Below, piece after piece: positions 47,561-58,904 of a stretch of DNA of 64,000 bases (positions within the stretch are counted from its first letter, which is position 1; every line of letters starts with the position of its first letter). The position numbers were made by a program, and so were the translations under genes. The notes beneath the pieces were generated by a model, which was not told where the DNA came from, searched no databases, and worked only from the letters and a program-made list of their open reading frames with translations. Source of the DNA: Defluviicoccus sp. Lineage in GTDB: Bacteria; Pseudomonadota; Alphaproteobacteria; Rhodospirillales; Defluviicoccaceae. The stretch covers positions 186,001-250,000 of the forward strand of contig JARSSM010000019.1 in the NCBI GenBank assembly GCA_029624735.1, read 5' to 3'.

Positions 47561-48637
47561 TTAGGCCTGCGGCTGCGCCTGCAGCCCCAGCCGATCGGCG
47601 AGCTGCGCGAGATAGGCCTTCTCCGCGGGCGTATCGACGTTGATCGCAAACATCGACGCCAGGAAAAGCTCGGCCGCGGTCTGCTCGTCTTTAACCTCTG
47701 CGATGATTGCTTCGACATCGAGCGGGCCCGCCATATCCTGCTCAACGTACGCGAGCGCTTCGGCACTGGCGCCGGCTTCCCTGAGCTTGCCGATGATGCG
47801 CGCCCGCTCCTCGGCGTCAATCGCACCGTCCGCCTTGGCGGCTGCAATCATGCCGCGGATCAGCAACAGCGCCTTGCGCGCCGCCGTCTCCTCGTCGGCG
47901 CCGTGCGCCGCCTCGACCGCCTGCATCGCCGACTGTGCGCCTGGCGCGGCACCGCTCTTGCGGCTCTGCAACAGCGTCATTGCCAGCGCTGCGATCAGCG
48001 CCAAGCCGGACATCTTGCTGGGGCCGCCACGGCCACCGAACAGGCCGCCCAGCAGCCCATCGAGGATACCGCCGCCGCCCATACCGCCGCCGCCCATACC
48101 GCCGCCGCCCATACCGCCACCGCCCATGCCACCACCGGCCGCGCCTCCACCGCCGCCAAGTATGCCGCCCAAGAGATCGCCGAGGCCGCCACCGCCGCCA
48201 CCGGCCCTGCCTCCTCCGCCAGCCATGCCCCCGCCTGCCATTCCGCCACCGGCCAAGCCGCCCAAGAGGCCGCCGAGGAGATCGCCGAGGCCACCGCCAC
48301 CGGTCATACCAGCGCCGCCTGCCATGCCCCCTCCGCCGCCGAGTATGCCGCCCAAGAGATCGCCGAGGCCACCGCCCAAACCGCCCCCGCCCATACCGCC
48401 ACCGGCCATGCCCCCGCCGCTGCCGCCCAGGCCGCCACCGCCGAGCATGCCGCCCAACACGTCGCCCAGGCCGCCAGCCCCAGGTCCCGCCGGGCCGCGG
48501 CCGCCAAGGCCGCCAACGCCCGGCTCACCGCCGCCCAGGCCGCCGCCTTCGTTCAGTCCTGCCAGCAGATCGGACATCGGCGAGCCGCGCGTGCCGCTCG
48601 ACAGCATGGTGTTCAAGAGATCGTTCGGATCAAACAT
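47561..48637 (-). CDS. DUF533/TerB-like protein with long glycine-rich repeat region
   Basis: The 358-residue protein begins MFDPNDLLNTMLSS and ends with a folded ~140-residue DUF533 (YebE/TerB-like) domain: IRGMIAAAKADGAIDAEERA, ELFLASMFAINVDTPAEKAY. Between them about 180 residues are low-complexity Gly/Leu/Met sequence, with LGDLLGG-type blocks recurring about four times between G4M and G-rich runs (GGGGMGGGGMGGGGMGGGG). YebE homologues are inner-membrane or membrane-associated proteins with unknown role; the ALIAALAMTLLQSRK segment may insert in the membrane. GGGGAGG precedes ATG 48637. The repeat region is unusually long for the family. Confidence 0.85.
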   Translation of the reverse strand: MFDPNDLLNTMLSSGTRGSPMSDLLAGLNEGGGLGGGEPGVGGLGGRGPAGPGAGGLGDVLGGMLGGGGLGGSGGGMAGGGMGGGGLGGGLGDLLGGILGGGGGMAGGAGMTGGGGLGDLLGGLLGGLAGGGMAGGGMAGGGGRAGGGGGGLGDLLGGILGGGGGAAGGGMGGGGMGGGGMGGGGMGGGGILDGLLGGLFGGRGGPSKMSGLALIAALAMTLLQSRKSGAAPGAQSAMQAVEAAHGADEETAARKALLLIRGMIAAAKADGAIDAEERARIIGKLREAGASAEALAYVEQDMAGPLDVEAIIAEVKDEQTAAELFLASMFAINVDTPAEKAYLAQLADRLGLQAQPQA

Positions 48638-48764
48638 CGCCGCTTGCCTCCCCACTGTTCAGGCCCGACCGGTCTATCACGGTGCGGGAACGCTCCTCAG
48701 CCCGCTCGTGCCAAGCGTAGCATCATTGCGGCGCCTAACACCACAGCGGGCACTGTTCCGCCGT

Positions 48765-49214
48765 TTACGCTTCGATGACGTCCCGCAAGTGCTCGGCCAG
48801 CGCATGCATCGGCACGTGCGTCAGGTCCTTGGCGATCTCCTCCGTCACCAGTGCGCGCGTGCGATCGTTGAGGGCTGCCCGCAGATTGCCGAGTGCTTCC
48901 GGCGGCGCCACCAGGATCAGCCGGTCGAACGCCTTTTCCTCCGCCGCCTTGTTGAGGACCGCGCCGATGTCGGCCGCAAACAGGACCTTCTCGTGCTCGT
49001 GCCGATCCGTCTTCGGGGCAAACCGGTGCGTGCCCAGCGCGCCGCGATCGGGATAACTCCCCGGCCGGTCACTGACGAACTCCCGCGTCGGCGCGTGCGG
49101 CGCCGCAAACTCGTGGTCGAGCGCCGAAACGATCCCCGTTCCCGGTCCCTTATGGCGGGCAATCCTGGCATGCGCCCCATCAGCAATGATGATCCACGTT
49201 GTTTTCGCCCTCAT
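48765..49214 (-). CDS. Host attachment family protein (baeRF-like)
   Basis: The 149-residue protein fits the 'host attachment protein' family described in rhizobia, related to the eRF1-like fold: TWIIIADGAHARIARHKGP, FAADIGAVLNKAAEEKAFDR and LILVAPPEALGNLRAAL. Biochemical function is unknown, and a possible ribosome-related role has been suggested for baeRF proteins. ATG 49214 follows GGAGGG. It is divergent from guaB. Confidence 0.8.
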   Translation of the reverse strand: MRAKTTWIIIADGAHARIARHKGPGTGIVSALDHEFAAPHAPTREFVSDRPGSYPDRGALGTHRFAPKTDRHEHEKVLFAADIGAVLNKAAEEKAFDRLILVAPPEALGNLRAALNDRTRALVTEEIAKDLTHVPMHALAEHLRDVIEA

Positions 49215-49387
49215 GCTGATCCCTCCATCGTCGTGCTGCCGGACGGTTGACGCCGGCCAAGCCCACAAGCATACGCCAAACTGCGGCTCTCGTATGCGGG
49301 GTAAGTTGTGCAGGGCAGATGCGCTGGAATAAGCCTCGCGGGCGTGCTACGCCTTGTGGCTAAGGTCCCCCTGGGCGACGCGGATAG

Positions 49388-50872
<1,485 letters not shown>

Positions 50873-50913
50873 CGGGACGTCACCGGCAAGGCCTCACCGG
50901 CGGCCCGCAGCCA

Positions 50914-53070
50914 TTACGTCAGTTTGATCGCGAGCCTGAGCCCGCCCCAGTGCCGGCCCTGAACGGTGATCGGGGCGTCGATCTCCTTCAGCATCACCGA
51001 AACGCCGCCGCCCATGTCGCGCGGATAGGTCTGGACCACACGGGGGCTGGTATTGCGGGCGGCGATCAGGCCGGCGCGGTCGGCGAAGATGCGCCGGTTG
51101 CGGCAGTTGGCGGTGTTCCAGACTGGATCGTCCGGCCGCTGGGGTTGCGAGTACTTCTTGTTGTGGGTCGGCAGATAGCCGTTGTGATCGACGGCAGCGC
51201 AGAAGACGATGCGGCTGTCATTAGCGAGCGGCGGCTCCTGGATCGGCGGCAGGATCTCGTCCATCAGCGTGGTGAAGCGGGCCAGATACTGCCGCGGCTG
51301 GGTGCCGGCGATCGGCTGGTAGTCGGTATCGAACAGATCATCGACACTGATGCGGCCTTGGCGGACGGCGGCCTCGATTGCACTCGATATCCGGGCTGCC
51401 ACTCCTTGGCACAGCGCGGCATAGTGCTCGCTTTCCTTGTGGCCGACCGCGATCAGCGACTTAAGGGCCGCGACCTGGTTTGCTGAAGGGTTGAGGAACT
51501 GCGCGTGCGCGCCGGTACCGGTCACGGCGACGATGCGCACATCGATGGTGCCAACGCCGGCAATGTCGACGCTCCCGGTGCTGCCGCTGCGGACCTTGTC
51601 AAGCGGCAAGCAAAGGAGCGCACCCTTTTCCGACAGATCGCCACTAAAGCCCTCGATGTGCGCGCCTGCAAGGGCGAACCGGCACTGGACGCCAACCGGC
51701 TCGCGGTCCACGGCACGGCGGTTGCCGGCGTTGGAGGAGCGCAAGATCACCGTCAACCGTCGCTGCAGGTCCTTGATATTGCAGTTCACGTGCTCGGAGA
51801 GAGCCTTCACCGTCTCGGCGCTGGCGTCCGTTGCGACTGCCTCATCGAGGACGACGCGGGCGCGCTCGCCGATCGTCTGCGTATGCGTGGCTGCCGAACC
51901 GGCGCTTTCGGTAATCTCGGCCGTCGCCTGCTGCTGCTGGCCGGTGGCAGTCGCAACCTCATCGGCAACGCGGTTGATCGCGCGCACCTCGTGCGTCACG
52001 CCCTGAACGAGCGCGCTCGCCTGCTGCGTTGCCAGGCGGATTCCATCGGCCTGAGTGCTGACGGTCTTGATCGCGTCCTCGGTCTGGCGCGCCAGGTTCT
52101 TCACCTCGCTGGCAACGACAGCAAAGCTCTTGCCGGCTTCGCCGGCGCGCGCGGCTTCGATGGTCGCATTGAGCGCCAGGAGACGGGTCTGGGCGGCGAT
52201 CTTCTCGACCAGCAGCACCACTTCGTCGATGCGGGCGGTGGTGTCGCTCAATCCGGCAACGGTGGTCGAGGCTGAATCGGCCTGCGCGACCGCGGCATCG
52301 GTGAGCTGCGAGGTGCGCTCCACCTGGCGCGCGATCTCGCGCACCGAAGCGTCGAGTTCCTCCGCCGCGCTCGCGACCGACTGAACGTTGGAAACCGCCG
52401 TATCGACCGCATCGCTTGCAGTCACAGCGCTCGCGCGCAGTGTGCGGGCGGTTGCCGTCAGCTGCTCGGCGGTCGCTGTCAGCTGTTCCGCCTGCTGGGA
52501 GATTGTGCCAACGCTCTCCTGCACCTCCACATCCATGACGTCGGAGAGCGAGAGCATTTCCTGCTTCAGCTTCTCCGCCTTACCCTTCTCGATGTAGGCG
52601 GAAATGGCGAGATCCATGTCGAGGAAGGCAGCGCGGAGGATGGCTACCATGTCGTCGGCCGCCTCCTTGCGCAGCGTTCGGCCAAGCACGGCCATCAGCA
52701 GCCGCTCAAGGATGAAGCAATAGGAGCCGATGTACCAGCGCGGCTCCAGCCCGATCCGCTCGTGCGCGTGGCCGATTGCGGTGGCGCCCCGCATGTACGT
52801 GTCATCGAAGCCGGCGGTGAACAGGTTGGTCCAGTGCCCTTGCTGCGCACCCTTGAGCCGGGCGATGTTCGCCTCGTTGCCCAGCAGGCGTGCGAGCGCC
52901 GGCCAGGCACGGATGGAGCCGTAGAAGTCGTCGACGATCGATGGCAGCGCTTTGGCGATGGCCGGCTGCAGCTTCTTGAGGCGCGACCGGGTAGCAGCGT
53001 CCAGGTGCAGGAAGCTCAAGCGTTCTTCGGTCGCGGTCTCGGTTTCGGTCAGAACGACAGCTGGTTCCAT
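50914..53070 (-). CDS. Globin-coupled methyl-accepting chemoreceptor with PilZ and C-terminal sensory domain
   Basis: A 718-residue cytoplasmic receptor. Residues ~15-165 form a globin-coupled sensor: the haem-binding histidine is in [20 protein letters not shown] methyl-accepting region follows with the hairpin tip [20 protein letters not shown]. Next is a PilZ domain with both c-di-GMP motifs ([17 protein letters not shown]). The C-terminal ~170 residues include [17 protein letters not shown] and [12 protein letters not shown], as in a Cache-like end domain found on some MCPs. It should sense oxygen or redox and c-di-GMP. ATG 53070 with AAGGA upstream was preferred to a GTG at 53103. Confidence 0.88.
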   Translation of the reverse strand: MEPAVVLTETETATEERLSFLHLDAATRSRLKKLQPAIAKALPSIVDDFYGSIRAWPALARLLGNEANIARLKGAQQGHWTNLFTAGFDDTYMRGATAIGHAHERIGLEPRWYIGSYCFILERLLMAVLGRTLRKEAADDMVAILRAAFLDMDLAISAYIEKGKAEKLKQEMLSLSDVMDVEVQESVGTISQQAEQLTATAEQLTATARTLRASAVTASDAVDTAVSNVQSVASAAEELDASVREIARQVERTSQLTDAAVAQADSASTTVAGLSDTTARIDEVVLLVEKIAAQTRLLALNATIEAARAGEAGKSFAVVASEVKNLARQTEDAIKTVSTQADGIRLATQQASALVQGVTHEVRAINRVADEVATATGQQQQATAEITESAGSAATHTQTIGERARVVLDEAVATDASAETVKALSEHVNCNIKDLQRRLTVILRSSNAGNRRAVDREPVGVQCRFALAGAHIEGFSGDLSEKGALLCLPLDKVRSGSTGSVDIAGVGTIDVRIVAVTGTGAHAQFLNPSANQVAALKSLIAVGHKESEHYAALCQGVAARISSAIEAAVRQGRISVDDLFDTDYQPIAGTQPRQYLARFTTLMDEILPPIQEPPLANDSRIVFCAAVDHNGYLPTHNKKYSQPQRPDDPVWNTANCRNRRIFADRAGLIAARNTSPRVVQTYPRDMGGGVSVMLKEIDAPITVQGRHWGGLRLAIKLT

Positions 53071-53227
53071 CACCGGATCCTTGAAGTTGAGAGGATTCGC
53101 CACGCGTTCATAACGCGGCAGTCACTGAGGATCGGTTAATGGCCGGTCTGATACAGCGGCGAGCGAGGTGTCCTCCCGCATCGGAGAGAACAACCTCGCC
53201 AGGAAAGTGAGCGTGCCGCCAGCGGGC

Positions 53228-55066
53228 TCAGACGATCAGCGCGCCGTCCGTGAGCATCGTATCGAGGCTGAGGCCGGTCAGCCCATCGAGGACGACCACG
53301 TCAACGAAATGGTCCCCGTGGCCATCGAAGTCGACGGCAACGACGGTGCTGCCGCCGCTCTCCTCGACCTTGACCCAGCCGTCGGGATCGGCCTTGCCGG
53401 CCTTGCCGACGAGGCGGGAGAAGTCGAGCCGATCGCCGCTCGCGAAGTCGGTAATGTGGTCGACTGAGTGCACGCCGTCAGTGGGCGAAACGATTTCGCT
53501 CCCGAGCCACGCATATGTATCGTTGCCCTCGCCGCCGGTGAACGTGTCGTTGCCGCCTAAGCCGCGGAAGCTGTCGTCGCCGTCGCCGCCGAGGAAGACA
53601 TTGGCGCGCTTGTCACCCTTGAACACGTCATCGAACGAGGAACCGATGACCGCCTCGACGCCCCATACCGAGTCGGCGCCCATGCCCTTCGCGGTGTGGC
53701 CGTGCAGATCAACCTTGAGGCCGGTTTCCGCCTTGCTCAGATCGAGGGTATCGAAACCGCCGCCGCCGTTGAGATCATCGTCGCCGGAGCTGCCGAGAAG
53801 GGTATCATTGCCGTCGCCGGCGATAACGTGATCGTTGCCGTCGCCGTCGTCGATCAGGTCGTTGTTCCCACCGCCCGAGAGCGTATCGGAACCACGACCG
53901 CCGGTCATGGTATCGTGGCCGCTGCCGCCGTCGAGCGAGTCGTTGCCCTCGCCACCTTCGAGCGTATCGTTGCCGCTGTTGCCTGCAAGCGTGTCGTTGC
54001 CGTCACCCCCTGCAAGCACATCGTTGCCGTTGCCGCCGTAAAGCCGGTCGGAGCCCGCCTCGCCGGTGAGCGTGTCGTTGCCGCTGTTGCCCCAAAGGCT
54101 GTCGTTGCCGGCACCGGCTGTGATCAGGTCGTTGCCGTCCATGCCAAACACCTTGTCGTCGCCGCCGCCAGCAACGATGGTGTCGTTGTCGGGCGACTTG
54201 CCGCTGCCGGTGCTTGCCGGCATCAGCGCGACGACGTTGGCGCTGCCAATGTTCAGGGTCACCACCGGCTCGTCAAAATCCAGATCGCCACCGCCACGCA
54301 GGTCTTCGAAGCTGAGCGTGATGGTACCGCTTGCCGGGTCGGCCTGGCCGATGACATGGCTGACGCCATCGCTGTTGGGCGCGAAGCCCCGGGCCGGATC
54401 GGCAGCGCTGTGGAAGATGTCAAGATCCTTGCCGCTGTCGATCTCGGTCGCGACACCGGACTTCGGATTCACATGCCACAGCCGCAACGGCTGGCCCGAG
54501 TTCAAGTTGCCGGGCGTGCCGTCGGCGTTGCGCAGTTCGAACACCGCACCCGCGTCATCGAGCAGCTTGGCGTTTTTCGCACTGCGCGCATATCCGTCGC
54601 TAACGATGAAAAAGCCCAGCCTCTCGCCGGCCTTGAGTGTGAGATCGACGCCGCTCTTGCCGGGAACGAGTGCGCCGCCCAAACCCTTCTCCGACGCATT
54701 CGCGAACACGACCTGGACGCCGCTGATGCTGCCGTCAGCGGCAATCTTGTAGGAACCGAACGCGTTCTTGTAGATGCCGTCCTCGGTCACAAAGGTCAGG
54801 TGCGCCTGGACATCCTCGGCGATGCTGAGTTTGCTCACGTCGATGAGCTGCGGCCCGCCGCCACCGAAGAGGACGTCGTTGCCGTCCTGGCCCTGAATGC
54901 TGTCGGACCCGGTGCCGCCGTAGACGGTATCGTTGCCGCCATTGCCGATCACGGTATCGTTTGCCTGGTAGCCGAAAAACGTTTCCGAGCTCTTGGTTCC
55001 GGTAAGCGCGTTTGCCGTCTTGTCACCCGCGAGCGGGGTGGACGCCGACGGTTGTTCAACGGTCAT
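53228..55066 (-). CDS. RTX calcium-binding protein with a DUF4114 domain
   Basis: The 612-residue acidic protein carries RTX nonapeptide repeats (GGxGxDxxx) in two blocks: about three at the N-terminus (GNGGNDTVYGGTGSDSIQG) and more than a dozen from about residue 300 to 530. Between them is a DUF4114 domain (LGFFIVSDGYAR; FEDLRGGGDLDFDEPVV). There is no N-terminal signal; RTX proteins leave by type I secretion with a C-terminal signal, and the end here (DGALIV) is compatible. No type I transporter is adjacent. It lies next to the Alg8/Alg44-like genes on the same strand, as do some alginate-modifying RTX proteins, but no epimerase A-module is visible. Confidence 0.85.
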   Translation of the reverse strand: MTVEQPSASTPLAGDKTANALTGTKSSETFFGYQANDTVIGNGGNDTVYGGTGSDSIQGQDGNDVLFGGGGPQLIDVSKLSIAEDVQAHLTFVTEDGIYKNAFGSYKIAADGSISGVQVVFANASEKGLGGALVPGKSGVDLTLKAGERLGFFIVSDGYARSAKNAKLLDDAGAVFELRNADGTPGNLNSGQPLRLWHVNPKSGVATEIDSGKDLDIFHSAADPARGFAPNSDGVSHVIGQADPASGTITLSFEDLRGGGDLDFDEPVVTLNIGSANVVALMPASTGSGKSPDNDTIVAGGGDDKVFGMDGNDLITAGAGNDSLWGNSGNDTLTGEAGSDRLYGGNGNDVLAGGDGNDTLAGNSGNDTLEGGEGNDSLDGGSGHDTMTGGRGSDTLSGGGNNDLIDDGDGNDHVIAGDGNDTLLGSSGDDDLNGGGGFDTLDLSKAETGLKVDLHGHTAKGMGADSVWGVEAVIGSSFDDVFKGDKRANVFLGGDGDDSFRGLGGNDTFTGGEGNDTYAWLGSEIVSPTDGVHSVDHITDFASGDRLDFSRLVGKAGKADPDGWVKVEESGGSTVVAVDFDGHGDHFVDVVVLDGLTGLSLDTMLTDGALIV

Positions 55067-55381
55067 GGAGGGACTCCTGTTGATCCGGTGTTCTCGGGAA
55101 TGCGGGAAACCAGCACATGAGCATGATTAGTTTTTTGGTATTCGCGAATGCGTCTTTAAGACTATTTTTAGAATTGCTGGATCCCATTAGCCAATATCGA
55201 CGATTAACATTCGTAAATCGTCGATAATTGAGCAAATAATGGGATCAGGAGGGGCGATAGTCAAAATGTTTATTTATCCGCATTTTGCAGATATTGTTAG
55301 TTTGTTTTTCCTAGCCTTGTCGCCAATAGTTCTGCGCCGTGCGGGCGCGCGCACCCGCACCGGCTTCAAGGCCTGCAGCGG
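55067..55381. other. AT-rich intergenic region upstream of the RTX gene
   Basis: No gene is supported in these 315 bases. The segment 55130-55340 is markedly AT-rich compared with the surroundings and contains palindromes, including the dyad at 55181-55245 and ATTCGCGAAT at 55140-55149. The promoter of the RTX gene should be here. Confidence 0.6.
55181..55245. promoter_or_regulatory. Nested inverted repeats upstream of the RTX gene
   Basis: The inner dyad is TATCGACGATT (55195-55205) and AATCGTCGATA (55216-55226), a perfect 11-bp pair with a ten-base loop. The outer arms ATCCCATT (55181-55188) and AATGGGAT (55238-55245) also match exactly. There is no T-tract, so an operator or a structured leader is more likely than a terminator. 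It lies 115-180 nt upstream of the RTX start. Confidence 0.55.
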
Positions 55382-57016
55382 TCAGGAGATGCGCCCGGGC
55401 AACAGCTGCGCGAGTTCGAACCAGAACGAACCGAGGATGGCGGCGGACGGCAGCTCGATCAGCGCCGCGCTGTGGATGACGCCGATCAGCAGGCAGGCGA
55501 CGTAGACAGCCGTGACGTAGGACGCCATCAGGTTGCGCGAGGTGGTGGCAAGGCCGGGCACGTCAAAGTCCAGGCGCTGATCGCCCCGGTTGGCCCAGCG
55601 CTGGTGTGCGAGCCGGCTGACGGCGTGCACCTTGACCGCGGCATTGACCATCTGGTTGAGGTAGAGAAAGAACGGCCAGGAGACGTAGATCTTACGCGCG
55701 TGCATGAAGAGAAAGAGGGACAGAAGCATGCGCGAGACGGCCGTGAGAATGATATAGGCGATGAGGTACTCGGCGCCGTGCAGGATCGCACTGCTGACAG
55801 CGAGCATCGGCGCTACCAGCATCGTCCACATCGCGATCCGCTGATCGACCAGGCACCACCAGATGAAGAACGGCATCCGCCTTGGGCCCAGCGCAATTGC
55901 GCGGGCGCCGTTGCGCAGCATGTTGCCTGACCAGCGCTGGAAGTTGAGTGCCATCCGCCGGTAGCCTTTGCCCTCGAACACCTCGACGGTGTAGCCGAAG
56001 GCATCCGGCACATAGAGCATGCGCGCGCCCTGCTGCAGCAGGTAGAACCAGGTGCTCTTGTCGTCACCGGAGAGGAAGCGGAACCGGCCCCAGAGCCAGT
56101 GATCGAGGTAGTCGGCCTCGAGCATGCGGATGAAGGCGAGCTTGGTGACGTGCTCGGCGCGGAACACCGACATCCGTCCGGTCAGCGTCAGCACCCGGCC
56201 GGACAAGGCGTGCGATTGCATTGTGATCCGCCGCTGGGCAAAGCGGAGACTGAGCCAGATCCGCGCCCACTGCGGCGCTTCGCACGCAACCTCCTCGTCG
56301 GTCGTGAGCGCGTGCAGGTCGGGATAGAGTCGGAACAGGGGCAGGCAGCGGGCGAGCGCACCTGGTGCGGCGATGAAATCGCCATCCATGAACACGACAA
56401 CGTCATCGCGGTGCAGCACGGAGCGGCTCATGGCGCGCAACGCGAGGCCGAGCGCCATGCGTTTGCCCGGCCGGTTCTGGCGGACGATCCTCAGCGTCAG
56501 ATCGAGATCGCTGGCGCAGCGGTCGAGGAAGTGGGCGATGATGCTTTCGTCCCTGGGTTCACTGCTGCCGAGCCACAGCGTTGCCGGCACCCCGCAGGCG
56601 CGAACCTCGCGGCAGATGCCAAGCATCACCTTCTCCGTCGTTTCCCGATGCTCGCGGAAGGTGGTGACGAGAAAATGCAGGTGCCGTGGCCGCCAGCCGC
56701 TCTGCCAGACCGTTTCCGCCTGCCGCCGCATCCGCGGATAAACGACACGCCCGTAGATGAAGGCGCGCACGGCATGGGTCAGCCACCAGCTGTAGCGCCA
56801 GATCCCGAGCGCACCGATCACGATGGTGACCTGGCGGAGGCGCGGATCCCACAGCGTGTTGGGCAGGTGATCGAGTGCGATCAGGCAGAGGCCGAAGTAG
56901 ACAAACAGAAACCACAGAACGCGCGGCGTCCATTTTTCCCGCCAGCCGGGCCAGCGCGGATCACAGCACTCCGGAGCCGTATGCGCAGCCTGAGCCGGGG
57001 CACACGCGGTGCTCAC
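55382..57016 (-). CDS. Membrane glycosyltransferase, Alg8-like (mannuronan/β-glycan synthase)
   Basis: The 544-residue protein has N-terminal and C-terminal transmembrane helices around a GT-A core: HLHFLVTTFREHRETTEKVM, VVVFMDGDFIAAPGAL (DxD), and MLEADYLDHWLWGRFRFLSG with DDKSTWF. LNFQRWSGNMLRNG takes the place of the QxxRW motif. This layout and the coupled Alg44-like gene resemble Alg8, the polymerase of bacterial alginate. The product could be alginate or another acidic β-glycan. GTG 57016 overlaps the upstream stop by four bases (GTGA), so the two are translationally coupled. Confidence 0.8.
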   Translation of the reverse strand: MSTACAPAQAAHTAPECCDPRWPGWREKWTPRVLWFLFVYFGLCLIALDHLPNTLWDPRLRQVTIVIGALGIWRYSWWLTHAVRAFIYGRVVYPRMRRQAETVWQSGWRPRHLHFLVTTFREHRETTEKVMLGICREVRACGVPATLWLGSSEPRDESIIAHFLDRCASDLDLTLRIVRQNRPGKRMALGLALRAMSRSVLHRDDVVVFMDGDFIAAPGALARCLPLFRLYPDLHALTTDEEVACEAPQWARIWLSLRFAQRRITMQSHALSGRVLTLTGRMSVFRAEHVTKLAFIRMLEADYLDHWLWGRFRFLSGDDKSTWFYLLQQGARMLYVPDAFGYTVEVFEGKGYRRMALNFQRWSGNMLRNGARAIALGPRRMPFFIWWCLVDQRIAMWTMLVAPMLAVSSAILHGAEYLIAYIILTAVSRMLLSLFLFMHARKIYVSWPFFLYLNQMVNAAVKVHAVSRLAHQRWANRGDQRLDFDVPGLATTSRNLMASYVTAVYVACLLIGVIHSAALIELPSAAILGSFWFELAQLLPGRIS

Positions 57017-58659
57017 TTGCCTTCACTCCAGCGAAACGGCAGGGCATAGGTCGACGCCGTCTCCTGCGGTGGCTCGGTCCGTTTGAACGGCGCCCGCAGT
57101 TCGGCCAGAAGCTCGTTGCCAGAGCGCCGCTTGAAGATGACCGAGGCCGGCAGACCGGCCCGCACCCCTGCCTCGGCGGCGGCGACTGGCTCGGTGAAGC
57201 GCAAGCTGACGAGCGCCGAGCGGTCCATCGGCGCCCGCCAGGAATAGCGCGCGTGCTGCTCGTCGACGAAGCCGCGCGTACGGTCGACCCGCACGACTTC
57301 CGCCTCTAGGCGCGTATCGAGCGCCGGCACATAGACGACGGCCGTATCGTTGAGCCCGACCTCAAAGACCTCATCCTGGGTCAAATAGGCGTCGACCACG
57401 CGGTCGGTCTCCCGCTCGAAGGTGGCAAGCGGGATGCCGCGCGTCATGGCGCTGCCGGAGCCGACGGCGACATCGAGCACCTTGCCGGCGAACGGCGCCC
57501 GCACCGCCAGGCGCTCGCGATGCTGGATGAGCGCCTCCAATTCCTCTTCGGCGCGCGCGACCGCTGCCTCGGCACGCCTGCGCTCGGAGTCGAGGCGGAC
57601 GATCTCGCCGCGGAACTGCGCACCGTCGAAAAAGCGTTTGCCGTCGCCGCGCTTGGACAGCGTTTCGAGTTCCTTGCGGTGCAGCTTTCGTGCCTGCAGC
57701 TGCGAGGTGACCGTGGCAAGCGCGCTCTCCGCCTCCTCGATCTCGTACTTCTTGACCCAGCCCTGGGCAAACAGTTGCGCCATCCGATCGCGCCGCGCGC
57801 GTGCGGTCGTCACCTGGCTCTCAAGCGCGCCGATCTCCCAGCCGACCTGCTGGATGTCGGTCGCGCTCACCATGCCGTAATCGCGCAGGCGTTGGCGCTC
57901 TTCCACCAGCTGATTGTCGAGCGTGGCATAGACCGCGCGCTCGTGCTCAACCTGCAGGCGCGCCATATCGATCCGCTGCTCGAGGTCGTTGTCGGCGAGC
58001 AGAATGACCGGCTGGCCGGCGCTGACCGGGTCCCCTTGGTGCACCAGCACCTCGCCGATGCGGCCATCACCCTGGGCGGCAACGACCTCGATCGGCGCCG
58101 AGATGACGGCTGTTTCCACCTCCATCCGGTAGAAATGCGCATAGAGGAGCGTCGCCGCGTAGCCGAGCACGAGCCCGCCCAGGACCACATGCAGCGTCGT
58201 CAAGCACAACGCCCGGAGCGGGCGCCTGCGCATCGGCGTGCCGTGGGCCGGATTGATGCTGGGATCGGTTGAGACGGGGGTGACCGGCACGTCGATGCGC
58301 TGGATCGTGTCCTCGGCCGGCACCATGCTGCCGCGCACCAGCTCCTCGACAAAATGCGCCATCAACGCCCGCTCGCGTTCGCCTAAGTGGCGGAACTGGG
58401 CAGCGAAGGAGGTTGTGCCGTGGCGGCGGATGACTTCGGCGTCCGACTTGAAGGAAATGCTGAAGCCCTGAAACGGCAGCGTGCACGAACACTCAAGCGC
58501 CTGCCCGACTGGCGGTAGGTCACCTTCGAAAGCATCGATGCGGAATCCACCCAGGCTCCAGTTGGCGACCCGCTGGTTGACGCCGTTGATGTCGACGTAA
58601 AGCGGCGCCTCCACGCGATGATGCAGGCGCTGGCTGGGCCGTTCTCGAACAAGCTTCAT
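57013..58659 (-). CDS. Alg44-like PilZ/membrane-fusion copolymerase
   Basis: The 548-residue protein starts with a PilZ domain: RLHHR and NWSLGGF are the RxxxR and NxSxxG c-di-GMP motifs. One transmembrane helix (LHVVLGGLVLGYAATLLYAH) follows, then a periplasmic membrane-fusion region with a long coiled coil (about residues 225-385) and a HlyD-like barrel (LAVRAPFAGKVLDVAVGSGS). This is the arrangement of Alg44, which activates Alg8 on binding c-di-GMP. The coiled coil looks longer than in Pseudomonas Alg44. ATG 58659 is preceded by AAGAGG. The pair forms an operon. Confidence 0.82.
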   Translation of the reverse strand: MKLVRERPSQRLHHRVEAPLYVDINGVNQRVANWSLGGFRIDAFEGDLPPVGQALECSCTLPFQGFSISFKSDAEVIRRHGTTSFAAQFRHLGERERALMAHFVEELVRGSMVPAEDTIQRIDVPVTPVSTDPSINPAHGTPMRRRPLRALCLTTLHVVLGGLVLGYAATLLYAHFYRMEVETAVISAPIEVVAAQGDGRIGEVLVHQGDPVSAGQPVILLADNDLEQRIDMARLQVEHERAVYATLDNQLVEERQRLRDYGMVSATDIQQVGWEIGALESQVTTARARRDRMAQLFAQGWVKKYEIEEAESALATVTSQLQARKLHRKELETLSKRGDGKRFFDGAQFRGEIVRLDSERRRAEAAVARAEEELEALIQHRERLAVRAPFAGKVLDVAVGSGSAMTRGIPLATFERETDRVVDAYLTQDEVFEVGLNDTAVVYVPALDTRLEAEVVRVDRTRGFVDEQHARYSWRAPMDRSALVSLRFTEPVAAAEAGVRAGLPASVIFKRRSGNELLAELRAPFKRTEPPQETASTYALPFRWSEGK

Positions 58660-58904
58660 GGCTGCCTCTTGGTCTCTCGACAGACGCGCCGTCCGCCGCG
58701 GGGGCGCGAAAGAGCCGGTCGCAGGCGCTCAAGAACGCAAGCAACACTGGTAACGGTTTATGGCAAAAAGCCTAAAATTGTCTGAAGGTCCCCGGAGTCG
58801 AAAATCTGTTGCCGCACCCGCGAGCAGTGGCGAGACTGCCGCCAGCGACAACAGCAGCGGCCGGCACCGATCGGAGCGGCCGGTAACGAGCGAGAGGAAC
58901 GGGC

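Noticed and set aside
47640..49250. 536-codon plus-strand frame across the DUF533 and host-attachment genes
   Set aside because: It is Pro-rich only because it is antisense to the glycine-rich repeat; both minus-strand genes have ribosome binding sites and domains.
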